Origin: Steromphala cineraria
Taxonomy: Eukaryota; Mollusca; Gastropoda; Trochida; Trochidae
Direction of reading: 5' to 3'
NCBI GenBank assembly: GCA_916613615.1
Contig: OU744730.1
Span: forward strand, 5,611,582-5,675,581
DNA: 64,000 bases
Each line of letters starts with the position of its first letter. Within the stretch, counting starts at the first letter, position 1. Position numbers and translations under genes: made by a program. Below the pieces are notes generated by a model. It saw nothing but the letters and a program-made list of their open reading frames with translations, was not told the DNA's origin and did no database searches. Below are positions 1 through 11,129 of this stretch, piece by piece.

Positions 1-1748
1 CTTTCCATCGATATATCATGTGTTAGAGCGCGCCACTTGGTTAGTGAAATATCGAGCGCAAAAGAACACATTTTGTTTGCTTTTGCGACTTTTTGCGGCC
101 TTTATAGTGCAATTATTTGCAACTGCGCATATACAAATTATACACCAAATTGAAGACAATTTTATTCTCTTTCCATCGATATATCATGTGGTAGAGCGCG
201 CCACTTGGTTAGTGAAATATCGAGCGCGAAAGAACACATTTTGTTTGCTTTTGCGGCTTTTTGCGGCCTTTATAGTGCAATTATTTGCAACTGCGCATAT
301 ACAAATTATACACCAAATTGAAGACAATTTTATTCTCTTTCCATCGATATATCATGTGTTTGAGCGCGCCACTTGGTTAGTGAAATATCGAGCGCGAAAG
401 AACACATTTTGGCTGTTTTTGCGGCCTTTTGCAGCCTTTTTTAGTGCAATTTTTTGCAACTGCTTATATGCAAATTATACACCAAATTGAAGACAATTTT
501 ATTCTCTTTCCATCGATATATCATGTGGTAGAGCGCGCCACTTGGTTAGTGAAATATCATGCACAAAAGTCGAAAACTTTTAAATATTTTTTAGTACAAT
601 TATTTGAAAACTGCGTATATACAAATTATACACCAAATTGAAGACAATTTTATTCTCTTTCCATCGATATATCATGTGTTAGAGCGCGCCACTTGGTTAG
701 TGAAATATCAAGCGCGAAAGAACAAATTTTGTCTGCTTTTGCGGCCTTTTGCGGCCTTTTGTGGCCTTTATAGTGCAATTATTTGAAACTGCGCATATGC
801 AAATTATACACCAAATTGATGACAATTTTATTCTCTTTCCATCGATATATCATGTGTTAGAGCGCGCCACTTGGTTAGTGAAATATCGAGCGCGAAAGAA
901 CACATTTTGGCTGTTTTTGCGGCCTTTTGCGGCCTTTATAGTGCAATTTTTTGCAACTGCGCATATGCAAATTATACACTAAATTGAAGACAATTTTATT
1001 CTCTTTCCATCGATATATCATGTGGTAGAGCGCGCCACTTGGTTAGTGAAATATCATGCACGAAAGTCGAAAACTTTTAAATATTTTTTAGTACAATTAT
1101 TTGAAAACTGCGTATATACAAATTATACACCAAATTGAAGACAATTTTATTCTCTTTCAATCGATATATCATGTGTTAGAGCGTGCCTCTTGGTTAGTGA
1201 AATATCAAGCGCGAAAGAATACATTTTGTCTGCTTTTGCGGCCTTTTGCGGCCTTTTGTGGCCTTTATAGTGCTATAATTTGAAACTGCGCATATGCAAA
1301 TTATACACCAATTGAAGACAATTCTATTCTCTTTCCATCGATATATCATATGTTAGAGCGCGCCACTTGGTTAGTGAAATATCGAGCGCGAAAGAACACA
1401 TTTTGGCTGTTTTTGCGGCCTTTTGCTGCCTTTATAGTGCAGTTTTGCAACTGCGCATATGCAAATTATACACCAAATTGAAGACAATTTTATTCTCTTT
1501 CCATCGATATATCATGTGTTAGAGCGCGCCACTTGGTTAGTGAAATATCAAGCGCGAAAGAACACATTTTGTCTGCTTTTGCGGCCTTTTACGGCCTTTA
1601 TAGTACAATTATTTGCAACTGCGCATATACAAATTATACACCAAATTGAAGACAATTTTATTCTCTTTCCATCGATATATCATGTGTTAGAGCGCGCCAC
1701 TTGGTTAGTGAAATATCAAGCGCGAAAGAACACATTTTGTCTGCTTTT
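1..1748. repeat. ~168-bp satellite array with trimeric higher-order units
   Basis: Ten full units and a partial one are anchored on CTTTCCATCGATATATCATG, starting at 1, 169, 337, 506, 657, 835, 1003, 1154, 1331, 1497 and 1665. Unit lengths are 168, 168, 169, 151, 178, 168, 151, 177, 166 and 168. Units at 337/835/1331 share a TTGGCTG variant, 506/1003 share a short GTCGAAAACTTTTAAAT variant, and 657/1154 share a triple GCGGCCTTTTG variant. This gives an A-B-C trimer of about 497 bp. Most units carry ATCGAT. The array is cut by the left window edge and stops in mid-unit near 1748. Open frames in it only reflect the repeat and are not genes. Confidence 0.95.
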
Positions 1749-2071
1749 TGTCAACAATTCAACAGAGAAAATACATGTTTTCACGGAGCTCGCTGTCTGC
1801 GCCAGTTAAACCAATTTTCATAAAACAACGGCGTTTAGCGAGGCGCGGAAAATAATTACGAGCAATCCGGGAGCCGCCAAAACTGCTTGCAGTAAATTTT
1901 TGCCTTCTCGTGAAAGTTAGAGTCCGGACTCCGGATTTCGCCTAGAGGGCTTGCGCGCCAGTTTATATTTGGCACGGAAATATAACGCTCCCCGCATCGT
2001 AAGGGTTAATGTGACACTGTCCTCGACAGCTGAGAAAACCCGCAAGAAGAGAAGGCTTGTCTGTCCTGCAG
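1749..2071 (+). other. GC-richer sequence upstream of the ankyrin exon, ending in a likely 3' splice site
   Basis: This stretch separates the satellite from the ankyrin exon and is richer in CpG than the surrounding DNA. It ends in a pyrimidine-rich tract and CAG (CTTGTCTGTCCTGCAG, AG at 2070-2071), a good match to an animal splice acceptor. The reading frame stays open back to a stop at 1918-1920 but has no ATG before 2191, so the protein probably starts in an exon further upstream, possibly beyond the satellite or outside the window. A promoter in this stretch is an alternative; no clear core element was seen. Confidence 0.4.
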
Positions 2072-3210
2072 CCAGGGTCGAAAGACTTTTGGATGCCAGT
2101 GCAGAGGGAAAATTAGACGTGGTGAAGAAAATCCTATCAAAAAAACTGTTAAATGTAAACTGTAGTAATAATTTTGGATTCACAGCTGTCATGATGGCAG
2201 CACAGCGCAATCGCAGGAAGATCTTTGACTTTCATTTTGCATGTTTTGTTAGAAGTTGTTATATTGTTAAGAAGTTGTTAAATGACACTTCTAAATATAT
2301 AGACTTTAAAGACTTTGAAGGGGTATCTCCTCTGATGAGAGCTGTGTCTTTTGGCCACCTGAAAATGACGAAGTTGTTTGTTAAAAGTGGGGCAGACATC
2401 AGAACGAAAGATGATCAGAACAATACCCTCCTACATGTTGCTTGTGAAAGAACTTCTTACAGGATGGTTAAGCTGGTCCTGTCATTTAACATTACTGACA
2501 TAGATACTCGAGGAGAAAGTGGAAGAACTCCTCTATTAAAGGCTGTATTTGCAGGTACGCTAAGAATTGTCAAGTTGCTGATTGAAAGAGGAGCTGATGT
2601 CAATAGAGTTGATGACTGGAACAATAACATTCTTCATGCTGCCTGTCGTAGCAATACCATGAAGATGGTGAAGTACGTTTTGCCACTCAAACATTCTGAA
2701 ATAAATTGCAGGGGGTATTTGGGGAAAACTCCTATGATGTTTGCAGTTGAGAATAGTAATGTACATATTGTGAAGCTTTTGAGGAAGAGAGGAGCAGATA
2801 TTAAAACAGTAGATAATGTTAACAATACCATCCTGCATTGGGCCTGTGCTGGTGGAAGTCTTAACATGATAAGGTACGTTTACTCACTAAAAGTTAGTCA
2901 ACTAGAAACTATTGGAGGTTCTGGCAGACCTCCTGTTATGTTCGCAGTTCAACACGGTCACATAAAGGCAGTTAGATTTCTCATCAAACATTACAAGGCT
3001 AAGATAACAACAAATGATGATGATGGTCAGACCGTATTCCACATCGCTTTTCAAGTTGATCAGCTGGATATGGTCAAGTATCTTCTCACTCTTGAAGAAG
3101 TGAGGGTGATGCAGAAGAAGAAGAACAAGGCTGGAGAAACACCTCATGATCTGGCAACAAAGAACGAGCACTTTGAAATTGAATCATACTTAGACATGTT
3201 AGATATGTAA
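2072..3210 (+). CDS. ankyrin-repeat protein, terminal exon
   Basis: An open frame (open from 1921, no ATG until 2191) encodes about eleven ankyrin repeats up to TAA at 3208-3210. Repeats alternate between two types: TPLMxAVxxGxxxIVKLLxxRGADI and NNTILHxACxxxxxxMVKYVL, making ~66-residue double units. Such solenoids bind other proteins; no enzymatic or membrane segment is visible, so the function is unknown. After MMAAQRNRRKIFDF the chain jumps into HFACFVRSC, so about 19 residues are missing relative to its neighbours, in frame. The last repeat ends GETPHDLATKNEHFEIESYLDML and then stops shortly after. The start is set at the predicted acceptor, because the first repeat (ERLLDASAEGKLDVVKKIL) begins just after it. 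This is a partial gene: the 5' end is not in view. A retrocopy or a decaying member of an expanded family is possible. Confidence 0.8.
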
Positions 3211-3453
3211 TTCAGATTGTTATGAATGTTATGTAGATGGCACGCCAAGGTTTATGAGTTGATGAGATTTATACAGTGACTATTACTTCCCTTCCCGTTC
3301 ACTTCTCATGGCATTATCAAAGATTTCATCTTCTACAATGCCATGTTCTTGTCAATAAGGAAGCTTGTTACAATTGGCGAAAATGTTATGATGATTACGG
3401 CGGTAGATGTTTACTCAGGATTAGTATTGGACATTCACTAACATGAAAACATG

Positions 3454-3506
3454 AATAAACTGTTGGTATTAGATATAGCAACTATCTTATCCTGAATTGA
3501 AATAAA
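3454..3506 (+). terminator. poly(A) signals of the ankyrin gene
   Basis: AATAAA occurs at 3454-3459 and again at 3501-3506, about 245 and 290 bases after the ankyrin stop codon. A T/GT-rich tract (CTTTTCCTTGTGATATTTTCC) follows the second, as expected of a cleavage site. The association with the gene is by position only. Confidence 0.5.
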
Positions 3507-3940
3507 GTTATAACTGTAGGTGACTTTTCCTTGTGATATTTTCCTCATTTTCTATTAATTTCCTTCCATAATTATTTACAATTTCATGAACAGTTCTTGC
3601 ATATACTATTTATAGGAAAGTTATAAGACTATTGATCTTGCCAATGTAAGCATCTGTGAAAAGTTTAGTATTATAGCAGATGAGCAAATGGTTTAAACTG
3701 ATGATCGGACCCCATTACGCTAAAGAGTGTTTTTTATTCAAACTACTTTTCTATTTGTGTATGCTTGTGCAAAGTGAAAGATAAAAATCAAAGAAATACA
3801 CTTGTATAGAAAAGTGAGTCTTTTTAATCTTATGATTAAGAGTTTTTGGTATTAAGACGTTCAGAGCATCTAAACTTATTTTTCATCTGTGATTAATTAA
3901 CACTTTAAACATATTTATGTCAAGCTTGTTGAATATCAAG

Positions 3941-4114
3941 TGACATCATCTTCAGGGCATCATTTTGACAGTAATTTTATAAAATGTCCAGCAGTTGGTA
4001 AGATCATGACATCACAGACGCTTCATTATTTGATGATGTCAGAATTGGATAACATGATAACTGCACAACGCTATGACATTCCATCCATTATGACGTCAAA
4101 ATGCTTTGACATCA
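3941..4114. promoter_or_regulatory. cluster of CRE-like TGACRTCA motifs
   Basis: Five CRE-like 8-mers lie within 175 bp: TGACATCA at 3941, 4007 and 4107, TGATGTCA at 4034, and the full palindrome TGACGTCA at 4091. These are bZIP (CREB/ATF) type sites if functional. There is no adjacent gene apart from the 3' end of the ankyrin exon. A similar pair of palindromes sits at 21595 and 21620 and shares ATGCTTTGACRTCA, so this may be a piece of a dispersed repeat rather than an enhancer. Confidence 0.25.
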
Positions 4115-4385
4115 CCGCTATGAAAACATCCTCTCCCAATCCTAACACTTTATCTCCCCTATATAATGTCCCATCCTACTGTATTGTTAAATTCCTAAAA
4201 TAGGCTCTGCATAAAATCAAGAGATGTCAGTTTGCCCACTAATAAGTGATGACAATATGATTCTACAACTGATACTCTTTGGACATCTGTATGAATATTC
4301 ATGTGTACATTTAATACATATGATTGAAGATATTCAGGTTTCTTCTCCTTTGTAAACAATATTGAGAATAATTGTATTCACATTA

Positions 4386-4962
4386 CACTCAGGGGCAAAA
4401 GAAACGATACCATATAAAATGCATGATAGGTTAATCTAGGATTGATAGTTACGGCTGAAACAGGGTTAATTTCATGTATTCAAGAGCTGACTGAACTAAG
4501 TTTTTAATTTCAGAGCTATATCTGATAACGCTTTTGAAATACAAGCCTTTCAAAAAACGCTGTTAAAAAATCTCCTTAACTAGACGAAATAGGATAGTGA
4601 AAATGGCCCTTTTTCTTGTTTTTAAACCAAAATACAGGCCAAATGCGTGAACAAATTAACTTCTTCAAGGGTTATTTATATTGATAACATCTTAGATTTT
4701 ATAGATGTTTAAATTTCATAATTAGTTTATTCCAATTCCAAAGATTATGACCAAAAATAACATCGAAAAAGCTGTTTTTTGACGCCTCGTGTATTTGAAC
4801 ACTCATACATTTATAAGTATTTTTCTTTGATGTTTGAAATTGTGAGTACTTCTTCACAACTGATGTGCCTATCACAAGGGCTCGTAGTCGCATTTCATTT
4901 ACAACATAATTTTGTTTTGTACGCTTTTGAAAAGTTGCTATAGTTTCTTTTGCCCCTGAGTG
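4386..4962. mobile_element. non-autonomous Tc1/mariner-type element (577 bp)
   Basis: Perfect 20-bp terminal inverted repeats, CACTCAGGGGCAAAAGAAAC, are flanked by TA on both sides (4384-4385 and 4963-4964), the Tc1/mariner target duplication. There is no transposase. A 64-codon minus-strand frame inside is too short and shows no catalytic motif. The ends resemble, but differ from, those of the intact element at 22696-24335, so that transposase is not a proven partner. Confidence 0.85.
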
Positions 4963-4964
4963 TA

Positions 4965-6585
4965 CATGTAACTGAGGGTTGACGGTTCAAGGTTCTTTAA
5001 GCTTTTTGTATCTGAGAAAAATGGTCATAGAAATGTCAATGCAATCAGTCCAATTGTATTAAAATGTCACTGCAGGAAATGATTGATGTATAAAACAGAG
5101 TATTCAATCATATAACAAATCTTGATATTACTAAACTTCTGAGTGTTGCAGTTTTGCAGTTATAACGATATTGTAACTGTAAGATGTATAATTAACGACG
5201 ACTTTGCGTTCGATGATTCCAAAATAATAATCTTGACATAATTAACACTTGCTTTCTATGTTGATAGAATTTAAAACATGACTTTAAAAGTGTTTGGGTG
5301 ACTTCTTTTAAATTAAGTTTTATTGATATAAATATATTATCTAGTGAGTGAGTTATTGTTTTACTCCGCTTGGGCAATATTTCAGCTATTAGCGGCTTCG
5401 ATGTATCGAGGTTTGACGTTGATTATAACCTTTTCCTTATTCATTTCAGTCAATCATGATAATGATTCAAATTCGGAAATTGGCAATCGACTGAAAGAAG
5501 GATATTTAAAGACAAGTATAAAGCAATTCTTGCCTTTATATATGACTAATACAAAAATAAAAACACCAAAGTTGAAATTGTAGAAACATAATCAGAATAA
5601 AATTCATATTATGAACAAGAAAACCATGAGCATGAAATATGACAATTGATAATCGCATATAATAAAAATAAGTACGTGTCCATTGTTGCGAATCCAGAAA
5701 TAAATAGTCAGTAGATTTCATTTTGTTTCGAAGTAAGGAAGATACATCTTATTTAAACGTTAAGCATAGGCAGTAAGCTATAGATAACAAGTTAGAAAAT
5801 TATGAATGGCCTATGGATACGAATTGTACTTTAAAGCCTGAACCTTTTGTTCTTTTTCCACTGAATTTCGTAAAATGATACCAAACATTTTGGTGCTCGA
5901 AATTACGAAATATCTGTCCCTTGTGAATTATGATTTCGAACTCGTCCCTTCAGCTTAAGATATTTCGTAATTCCACGCAACCATACAGCAAAAAGTATTC
6001 GATAGGATAAAAACAATTTTCAAAAAAGGAAAGGAGAGAACACAGACACGATGATTAACGGTAATTTGTCAAACCAGTAGTGGCCAGATGATAGTGTAAC
6101 TTTGGAACCCTTAATTTGTCGTCGCGAAGATGTTTTGTCAAAGAGGGTATCACTGTTCATAAAATTTCACCTCCATTCAATAAAGACAAATATTTGTATT
6201 TGTTTATATTGCCGAAATAGGCAGATACTATTCATACTTCTTAAAAGAGTATAATCAAAACTAAACCCTTTTGAATTTCTTTTTAATTCAACAAAAGCAA
6301 GGAGTCCAATAATAGCTACCAGGATTCAAATTATTTTCTGCTCATAAACTGCTGACTCCATCAGTTTCATTTAATTTAACTTATGCAAAATTGTATATAT
6401 CCGTTAATAAACAAGTTGGTGAACTGTAAGATATACTTGATAATGAAAGTTTTCCTAAGAAATTCATCCTAATTATCAGAATGCCCGTAAAATACATAAA
6501 AAAGCATCAAATCTACTGTGTGAGAGATGCAGATATGGAAATGGTGATAAATCAAGATGAAATCATTGAAAGTTCTTTCATAGTC
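4965..6585. other. AT-rich non-coding stretch with one hairpin repeat
   Basis: No gene is recognised. The only structured item is the short GCCGC-type hairpin repeat at 5343-5398, listed separately. Open frames of up to ~80 codons match chance expectation for this base composition. Confidence 0.5.
5343..5398 (+). repeat. short hairpin repeat, GCCGC-stem class
   Basis: GTGAGTGAGTT is followed by CCGC (5366-5369), TTGGGCAATATTTCAGCTATTA and GCGG (5392-5395), so the outer words can pair. A copy in the opposite orientation is at 62308-62370. I recall a very similar dispersed motif in abalone and other gastropod sequence; this is memory, not a search. Confidence 0.6.
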
Positions 6586-6627
6586 AATAATAATAATAAT
6601 AATAATAACAATAATAATAATAATAAC
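6586..6627. repeat. (AAT)n microsatellite
   Basis: About 14 AAT units with one AAC interruption. Read in one frame it gives an asparagine run, but the surrounding frame has no support as a gene. Confidence 0.95.
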
Positions 6628-6629
6628 AC

Positions 6630-7625
6630 TTTATTATCCTCAGTACATGTACATATTGGAAATTCGATTTGTGCCAATGGCTTCAAAGATAACGTCAAGT
6701 GTATTTGTACTCCCTAATAGAATTTTAGATTGTTTTGGATACACTTAGTACACTTTTCCAAAAAAGATATACCACTTATTTCACACTAATCGTTTTCCTT
6801 CCGATTATGAAAACAGTGACACCTGTCATAGATGTATTCTGACATACTGACGTTTAATTTACAAATCCTAGAAATTTTGATATTCATCTTTATAATAATT
6901 TGAGTATTTAAATGGCGCCTTACATCACCAAGTGACATGCTCAAAGCGCATACCATATCTACAGTCATCTTGAGTAAATGTAAAGTGAATACTGAACTTG
7001 ACATTAGCTTTATAATTCGTTTTCTAACACAAGTGTACACCAGCTAAAATCAGTATCATATGATTTACAAATTTCGTATGAAATGCACAGACGGTAGTCA
7101 TCTCAGACTTTTATGTCCACTGATAAAAACATACAAACTTTCTTGGATCTTGGATAACCAATTGACATTGAAGTACGTTAGATTTAGATAAGTATAATAA
7201 CAAGTGAAAATTGATTTTTGCTAAATAAATAAATCGAGTTATTCAGGGGACCGAATGACGCTGTATCTGAAACGAATGAAGTGCATGCTTGCCTTTAAGG
7301 AAGGATAAAATGAGTCTGTTCTGATAGCTGGAACGATTATCTATATCATGGCATGTCACACTAGGTCCTTTTGTTGCCGAATCATCAATAAGTACGCAAA
7401 GTATCTGAGTTTTGTTACAGTCACTATATATGTAGGTAACTGTAACAAAAGTATTCGCTTGGCCAAATCTTGTTACAGATAGAAAGTATGGCACCTTACC
7501 GTGTTTATTTATCTTCTAATTAAACATCTGTAACTTATCACACGCTATCAATCTGTTTTTCGATCGTATCCCCCACATCGGTTTCGATATCGTTTCTACA
7601 ACAATGAATAGAACATTTTAGTCTA
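6630..7625. other. non-coding stretch, no feature seen
   Basis: AT-rich sequence on both strands with only short chance reading frames. I see no repeat family member before the MITE arm that begins at 7631. Confidence 0.4.
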
Positions 7626-7630
7626 TCCTT

Positions 7631-7780
7631 ACAGAGGCAGATCAAGTCATGAAATGTTGATCGAGCCTCTGTTACTATTGTACTTAATCCGTGGGTTCCG
7701 GCAATATCCCCTGGCGGAAAAAATATACTACCAAAACACTTTATTTTTTTAGCAAAATGACAACACTTCTCGATTTATCA
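7631..7780 (-). mobile_element. partial copy of ACAGAGGCAG fold-back MITE
   Basis: It begins ACAGAGGCAGATCAAGTCAT and continues through GTGGGTTCCGGCAATATCCCCTGGCGG to an AAATGACAAC block. It matches the reverse complement of the right arm of the full copies at 32342-32694 and 58590-58897. The other arm is missing, so it is a truncated relic. Confidence 0.7.
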
Positions 7781-7784
7781 GTCA

Positions 7785-8245
7785 AAATTTATGTTTTCGA
7801 TGCAAGCTTTACTATTTCTTGGATTGTTGTCAATTTCACAGTTACTGTGACAACGCATGTGCATCCCGTTCTTTTTCGTAAAAATTGCTTTGCAGGTTTG
7901 TTTCATCTTGCATTGACATCCTGTCTATAAATGTGTTGCAAATATGCTAATTTTAGAAAATTTCTAAATATGTTATAGTTTTATAGGTCTTGTTTGGAAA
8001 ATAGTTATTTCAACTAAAAAACTTATTCGTCGAGTGATATTAAAATACATGTCGAAAAGCATGATATATTTTATGTCTTTCAGTACCGTTGGTGACAAGT
8101 TAACCTATAACTTACTTGGTAGTTAAATATCCCGTAAAAGTAGTCGTACATCCTGCCTTGATTCTATTTCACATAATGTCTAAAGTTTAATACTTATCTT
8201 AAAATCAAGAAACACAACGCCTGACAACATGAGTTTTCATCCATA
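7785..8245. other. non-coding stretch, no feature seen
   Basis: AT-rich sequence lying between a MITE relic and the long hairpin at 8250. I see nothing else on either strand. Confidence 0.4.
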
Positions 8246-8249
8246 AGTT

Positions 8250-8361
8250 TTTTTTACAAACAGTCTAAATAAACCTAGCCTCAATATTATCCGTTTCACA
8301 ATCAATATAAGAGTGAAACGGATAATATTGAGTCTAGGTTCACTTAAACTGTTTTACAAAA
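8250..8361. repeat. long perfect-stem hairpin
   Basis: Arms 8274-8299 and 8313-8338 pair over 26 bp with one mismatch (CTCAATATTATCCGTTTCAC and its complement) around a 13-base loop. Weaker pairing extends outward to about 8250 and 8361. It could be a miniature palindromic element or a source of double-stranded RNA if transcribed. There is no coding content. Confidence 0.85.
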
Positions 8362-8614
8362 GGATGCCCAATCGACAATTCTTCATATTTAACTACCGTA
8401 ACCTTGTTCATTACTCCATAAAATTGAAGCCTCTAGGAACTGGGAGTAATTGACTCACATAACGACGGCTTAAACAACATGTAACCCCGAGGGGGTACAC
8501 AATGCAGAAATGGATACATAAAGATATCTTGAGATAACATCGATATTTTGTTTGTTCAAAAACATGCGCAAAATAGTCATTTAATGACTTTGAAAACAAA
8601 CATCATATTTTCAG

Positions 8615-8671
8615 TCTGTAAAACTTCTCTCAGCCAATCATAACCTGCCACATCACATCGCCCTTTCTCGC
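8615..8671 (+). repeat. 57-bp exact direct repeat, copy 1 (has CCAAT)
   Basis: These 57 bases are identical to 10149-10205, and the flanks are unrelated. The repeat contains CAGCCAATCA, a CCAAT-box match. See copy 2 for promoter-like context. Confidence 0.9.
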
Positions 8672-10148
8672 CAAACTGGTCAGGCTATTGCTATTGTTTA
8701 CAGTATTGAGTCAAGCGGTCACTTACTTACTTGGCGTATAAGTACTGTACAAACAAAGAAAACAACTTTCCAGTATGACGGTTAGTTAGTGAGACATATA
8801 ATGAAGACATTTACTAATTTTGGTCGAATCTTTTTGACTGTTGATAGCTTAATCACGGCTTCTACAGAGGGATCTAAAGTCAATTCATCGATGAGACTAC
8901 ATGGTATGTCATAGCCCTGTCATAGAACTATGTTTCGCATATCTATTTTTAAAAAAGAAGCGGGGTATATGTTTATATTTATGCCGCTCCCTAACAAAAT
9001 AGTGACGTAACGTAAACATGGACAGATCAGTACACATATCATATGCAGTGACAGTATTGACACAAAGATTTTCACATACAACAAAGCAATTAAATGCTAA
9101 GGTTATATCTTCATTAATGGTATAAACATAAGGATATTTCATCAAGGCAAAATCCTAATATTCAATCATGTTTTGAAAATCTCTTAGGTATTACGGTATA
9201 GTTATGTTTTGAATTTAGTAGTTCTAAGTTTACATTTTGTGATGAGTGGCCAGATAAAATTGAAGACAAATTAAACAAGTTTGTGAAATGTTTTAAGGAA
9301 CTTATGAATAATCCTGAAGTAATTTTATATAATCTGAATGAGGTTTTGCTATATACACACTACGAAATATTCGGAAAGAGAGTCATTGAGGCATCATGTC
9401 ATGGAATTGTATTAAGTTCGCAATACAAGATATTCAGGATATACACCTTTTGACACCATGTTTCATCATGTCTTGAGCGTTTCTCAATCAAATAAGGAAA
9501 CAATGTTAGTTTACAAAGAGACAACTCATCAGCGTAAAATAAATACCCTTCTATATCTTTGAGATAATGTTATTTTAAATTTTAAATATTTGTAAACTTC
9601 TAACGCAAACAACTGCCTGAAATAACAAATATGTATACATATAAGTTTGAATGCTCAAAGTTTAGTTTACATATCATGTGACAAAAGCCTACCTAGTGAA
9701 GTCACTGTAAACGCAAAAAAATCCATCTCATGTGTACTGAATGTGTTCATCTCAAGACAGATGCAATGCATATGATAAATTCTAAATGTTTAATTTTTGA
9801 TTTGATCTAGTTTGTCTTATTGTTGACCAATGGATGACTAGTGCTTTGACAACTGGGCGTGTCATAGATGGGCAGACATGTTTGATCTCTAAAACAACAT
9901 CCCCTAATTCTTGTAACAACATTGTCAAAGAGTGTGAAATATCCCAAGCGCGACTCCCTAGGCCTGTAATTACACAATCAGTTACGATGTGCCATAACTG
10001 TTTAATTACTACTCTGTTTTATTGCCGGACAGATGAAGCTTCTAAATCGTGCTAAAACATGTTTATTCTGTTGGTTTACCACCATTGTCTATTATATTTA
10101 CATTGATTAGGCCCATTTCCGTTCTGTATATGATGTAATAATACACAA
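8672..10148. other. non-coding stretch between the two 57-bp repeats
   Basis: No recognisable gene. A 73-codon plus-strand frame at 9834-10055 is cysteine-containing but has no similarity I can name. No terminal structures or RT motifs support a long retroelement between the repeats. Confidence 0.35.
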
Positions 10149-10216
10149 TCTGTAAAACTTCTCTCAGCCAATCATAACCTGCCACATCACATCGCCCTTT
10201 CTCGCATGCGCAGTAA
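10149..10216 (+). promoter_or_regulatory. 57-bp repeat copy 2 with CCAAT and NRF1-like site
   Basis: This is the second exact copy of the 57-mer, carrying CCAAT on the plus strand. It runs directly into GCATGCGCAGTAA (10204-10216), which resembles an NRF1 site. CCAAT plus NRF1 is a common animal promoter pairing, but no transcript is visible downstream, so promoter function is only suggested. Confidence 0.3.
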
Positions 10217-10827
10217 AGGCAATATCGTTCACCCGGTAGAATTCCTTTTCAGACTGTCAAATTGAGAAGCCTAAAATTTGCGCACTTTGAAGGGCGATAT
10301 CTTTGTTATTAGAGGACCGATTTTAACGTTTTTTGGTGTTTTTTGAAGTTGACAATGTTTTCTGTACATATTTACCAATTAACATGGGAAAAATTATGAG
10401 GTTTCTTGTTGTTTAAGATATTTAATTGAAAAGATCATTGCTAACATTTGAAGAGCAAATATAACAGGGGTTATATTTAATAAATTAAAAATATATCAGG
10501 AGATTATTGTCTGGTCACAGCTTGTGTACAGAGTTGTTATGCAATTATTTTCAAAAGTAGAAATGTTTGATTTAATATTTTTTTTAAGAATATCTTTTTT
10601 ACAATAAAATGATTCCTTCAACCTCGCAGCAATCAAAATCAAAATATGTTTATTCAACAGAATAAGTAAAATCTAATCATTTTGCTTTCCAACATCCTAA
10701 GATTGCAAAACCATTGTGAACAATTTGTACAATCGATAACACTATCGTTTTTCCCAACATTTATTAATGGGTACATTGTCCTGTCATCATTTGCGTTTTC
10801 ACATAGGTTACTGATATTCAGTGAAAC

Positions 10828-10956
10828 ATTGCACCCAAACCTGACTGCTTGTAGAACAGTTCTCTACTGCAGACAAAGTTGCCGCGCCCCTGGCGGGATT
10901 CACGAATGTCCTGATCCAAAGTCGAGCACGCTAAACACTGCGCTATCACGCCCCCA
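10828..10956 (-). mobile_element. tRNA-derived SINE, degraded copy
   Basis: It matches the SINE at 40290-40568 over its tRNA-like head and adjoining body (TCTCTACTGC-GACAAAGTTG, CCCCTGGCGGGATTC, CTGATCCAAAG, CACTGCGCTAT). Relative to that copy the B box is broken by a ~10-base loss after GGATTC. Read on the minus strand it keeps an A-box-like word. Confidence 0.8.
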
Positions 10957-11129
10957 CTTCGAGAGAGGATACCTTTCAAAATAAAAGCTTTGTATTGTTT
11001 TAACATAATATTAGGTTAGTCTTAAAATCTCTGCAAACAATTTGGTCGTATTTTATTTGTTGATAACATATGAGTACAGTAAATTTTAAAATATCTGCAA
11101 ACAAACTGGTCGCATTTGGTTTTCATAAC

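Noticed and set aside
20..1809. Several 60-156 codon open frames in the first 1.8 kb
   Set aside because: They are the satellite unit read in frame; the same peptide recurs with each unit and has no start, domain or codon signature.
6481..6717. A frame with a run of asparagines
   Set aside because: The run is an AAT microsatellite and the rest has no protein-like features.
8615..10205. 57-bp repeats as the ends of an LTR element
   Set aside because: Far too short for LTRs, no TG...CA ends, and no RT, gag or primer-binding site between them.
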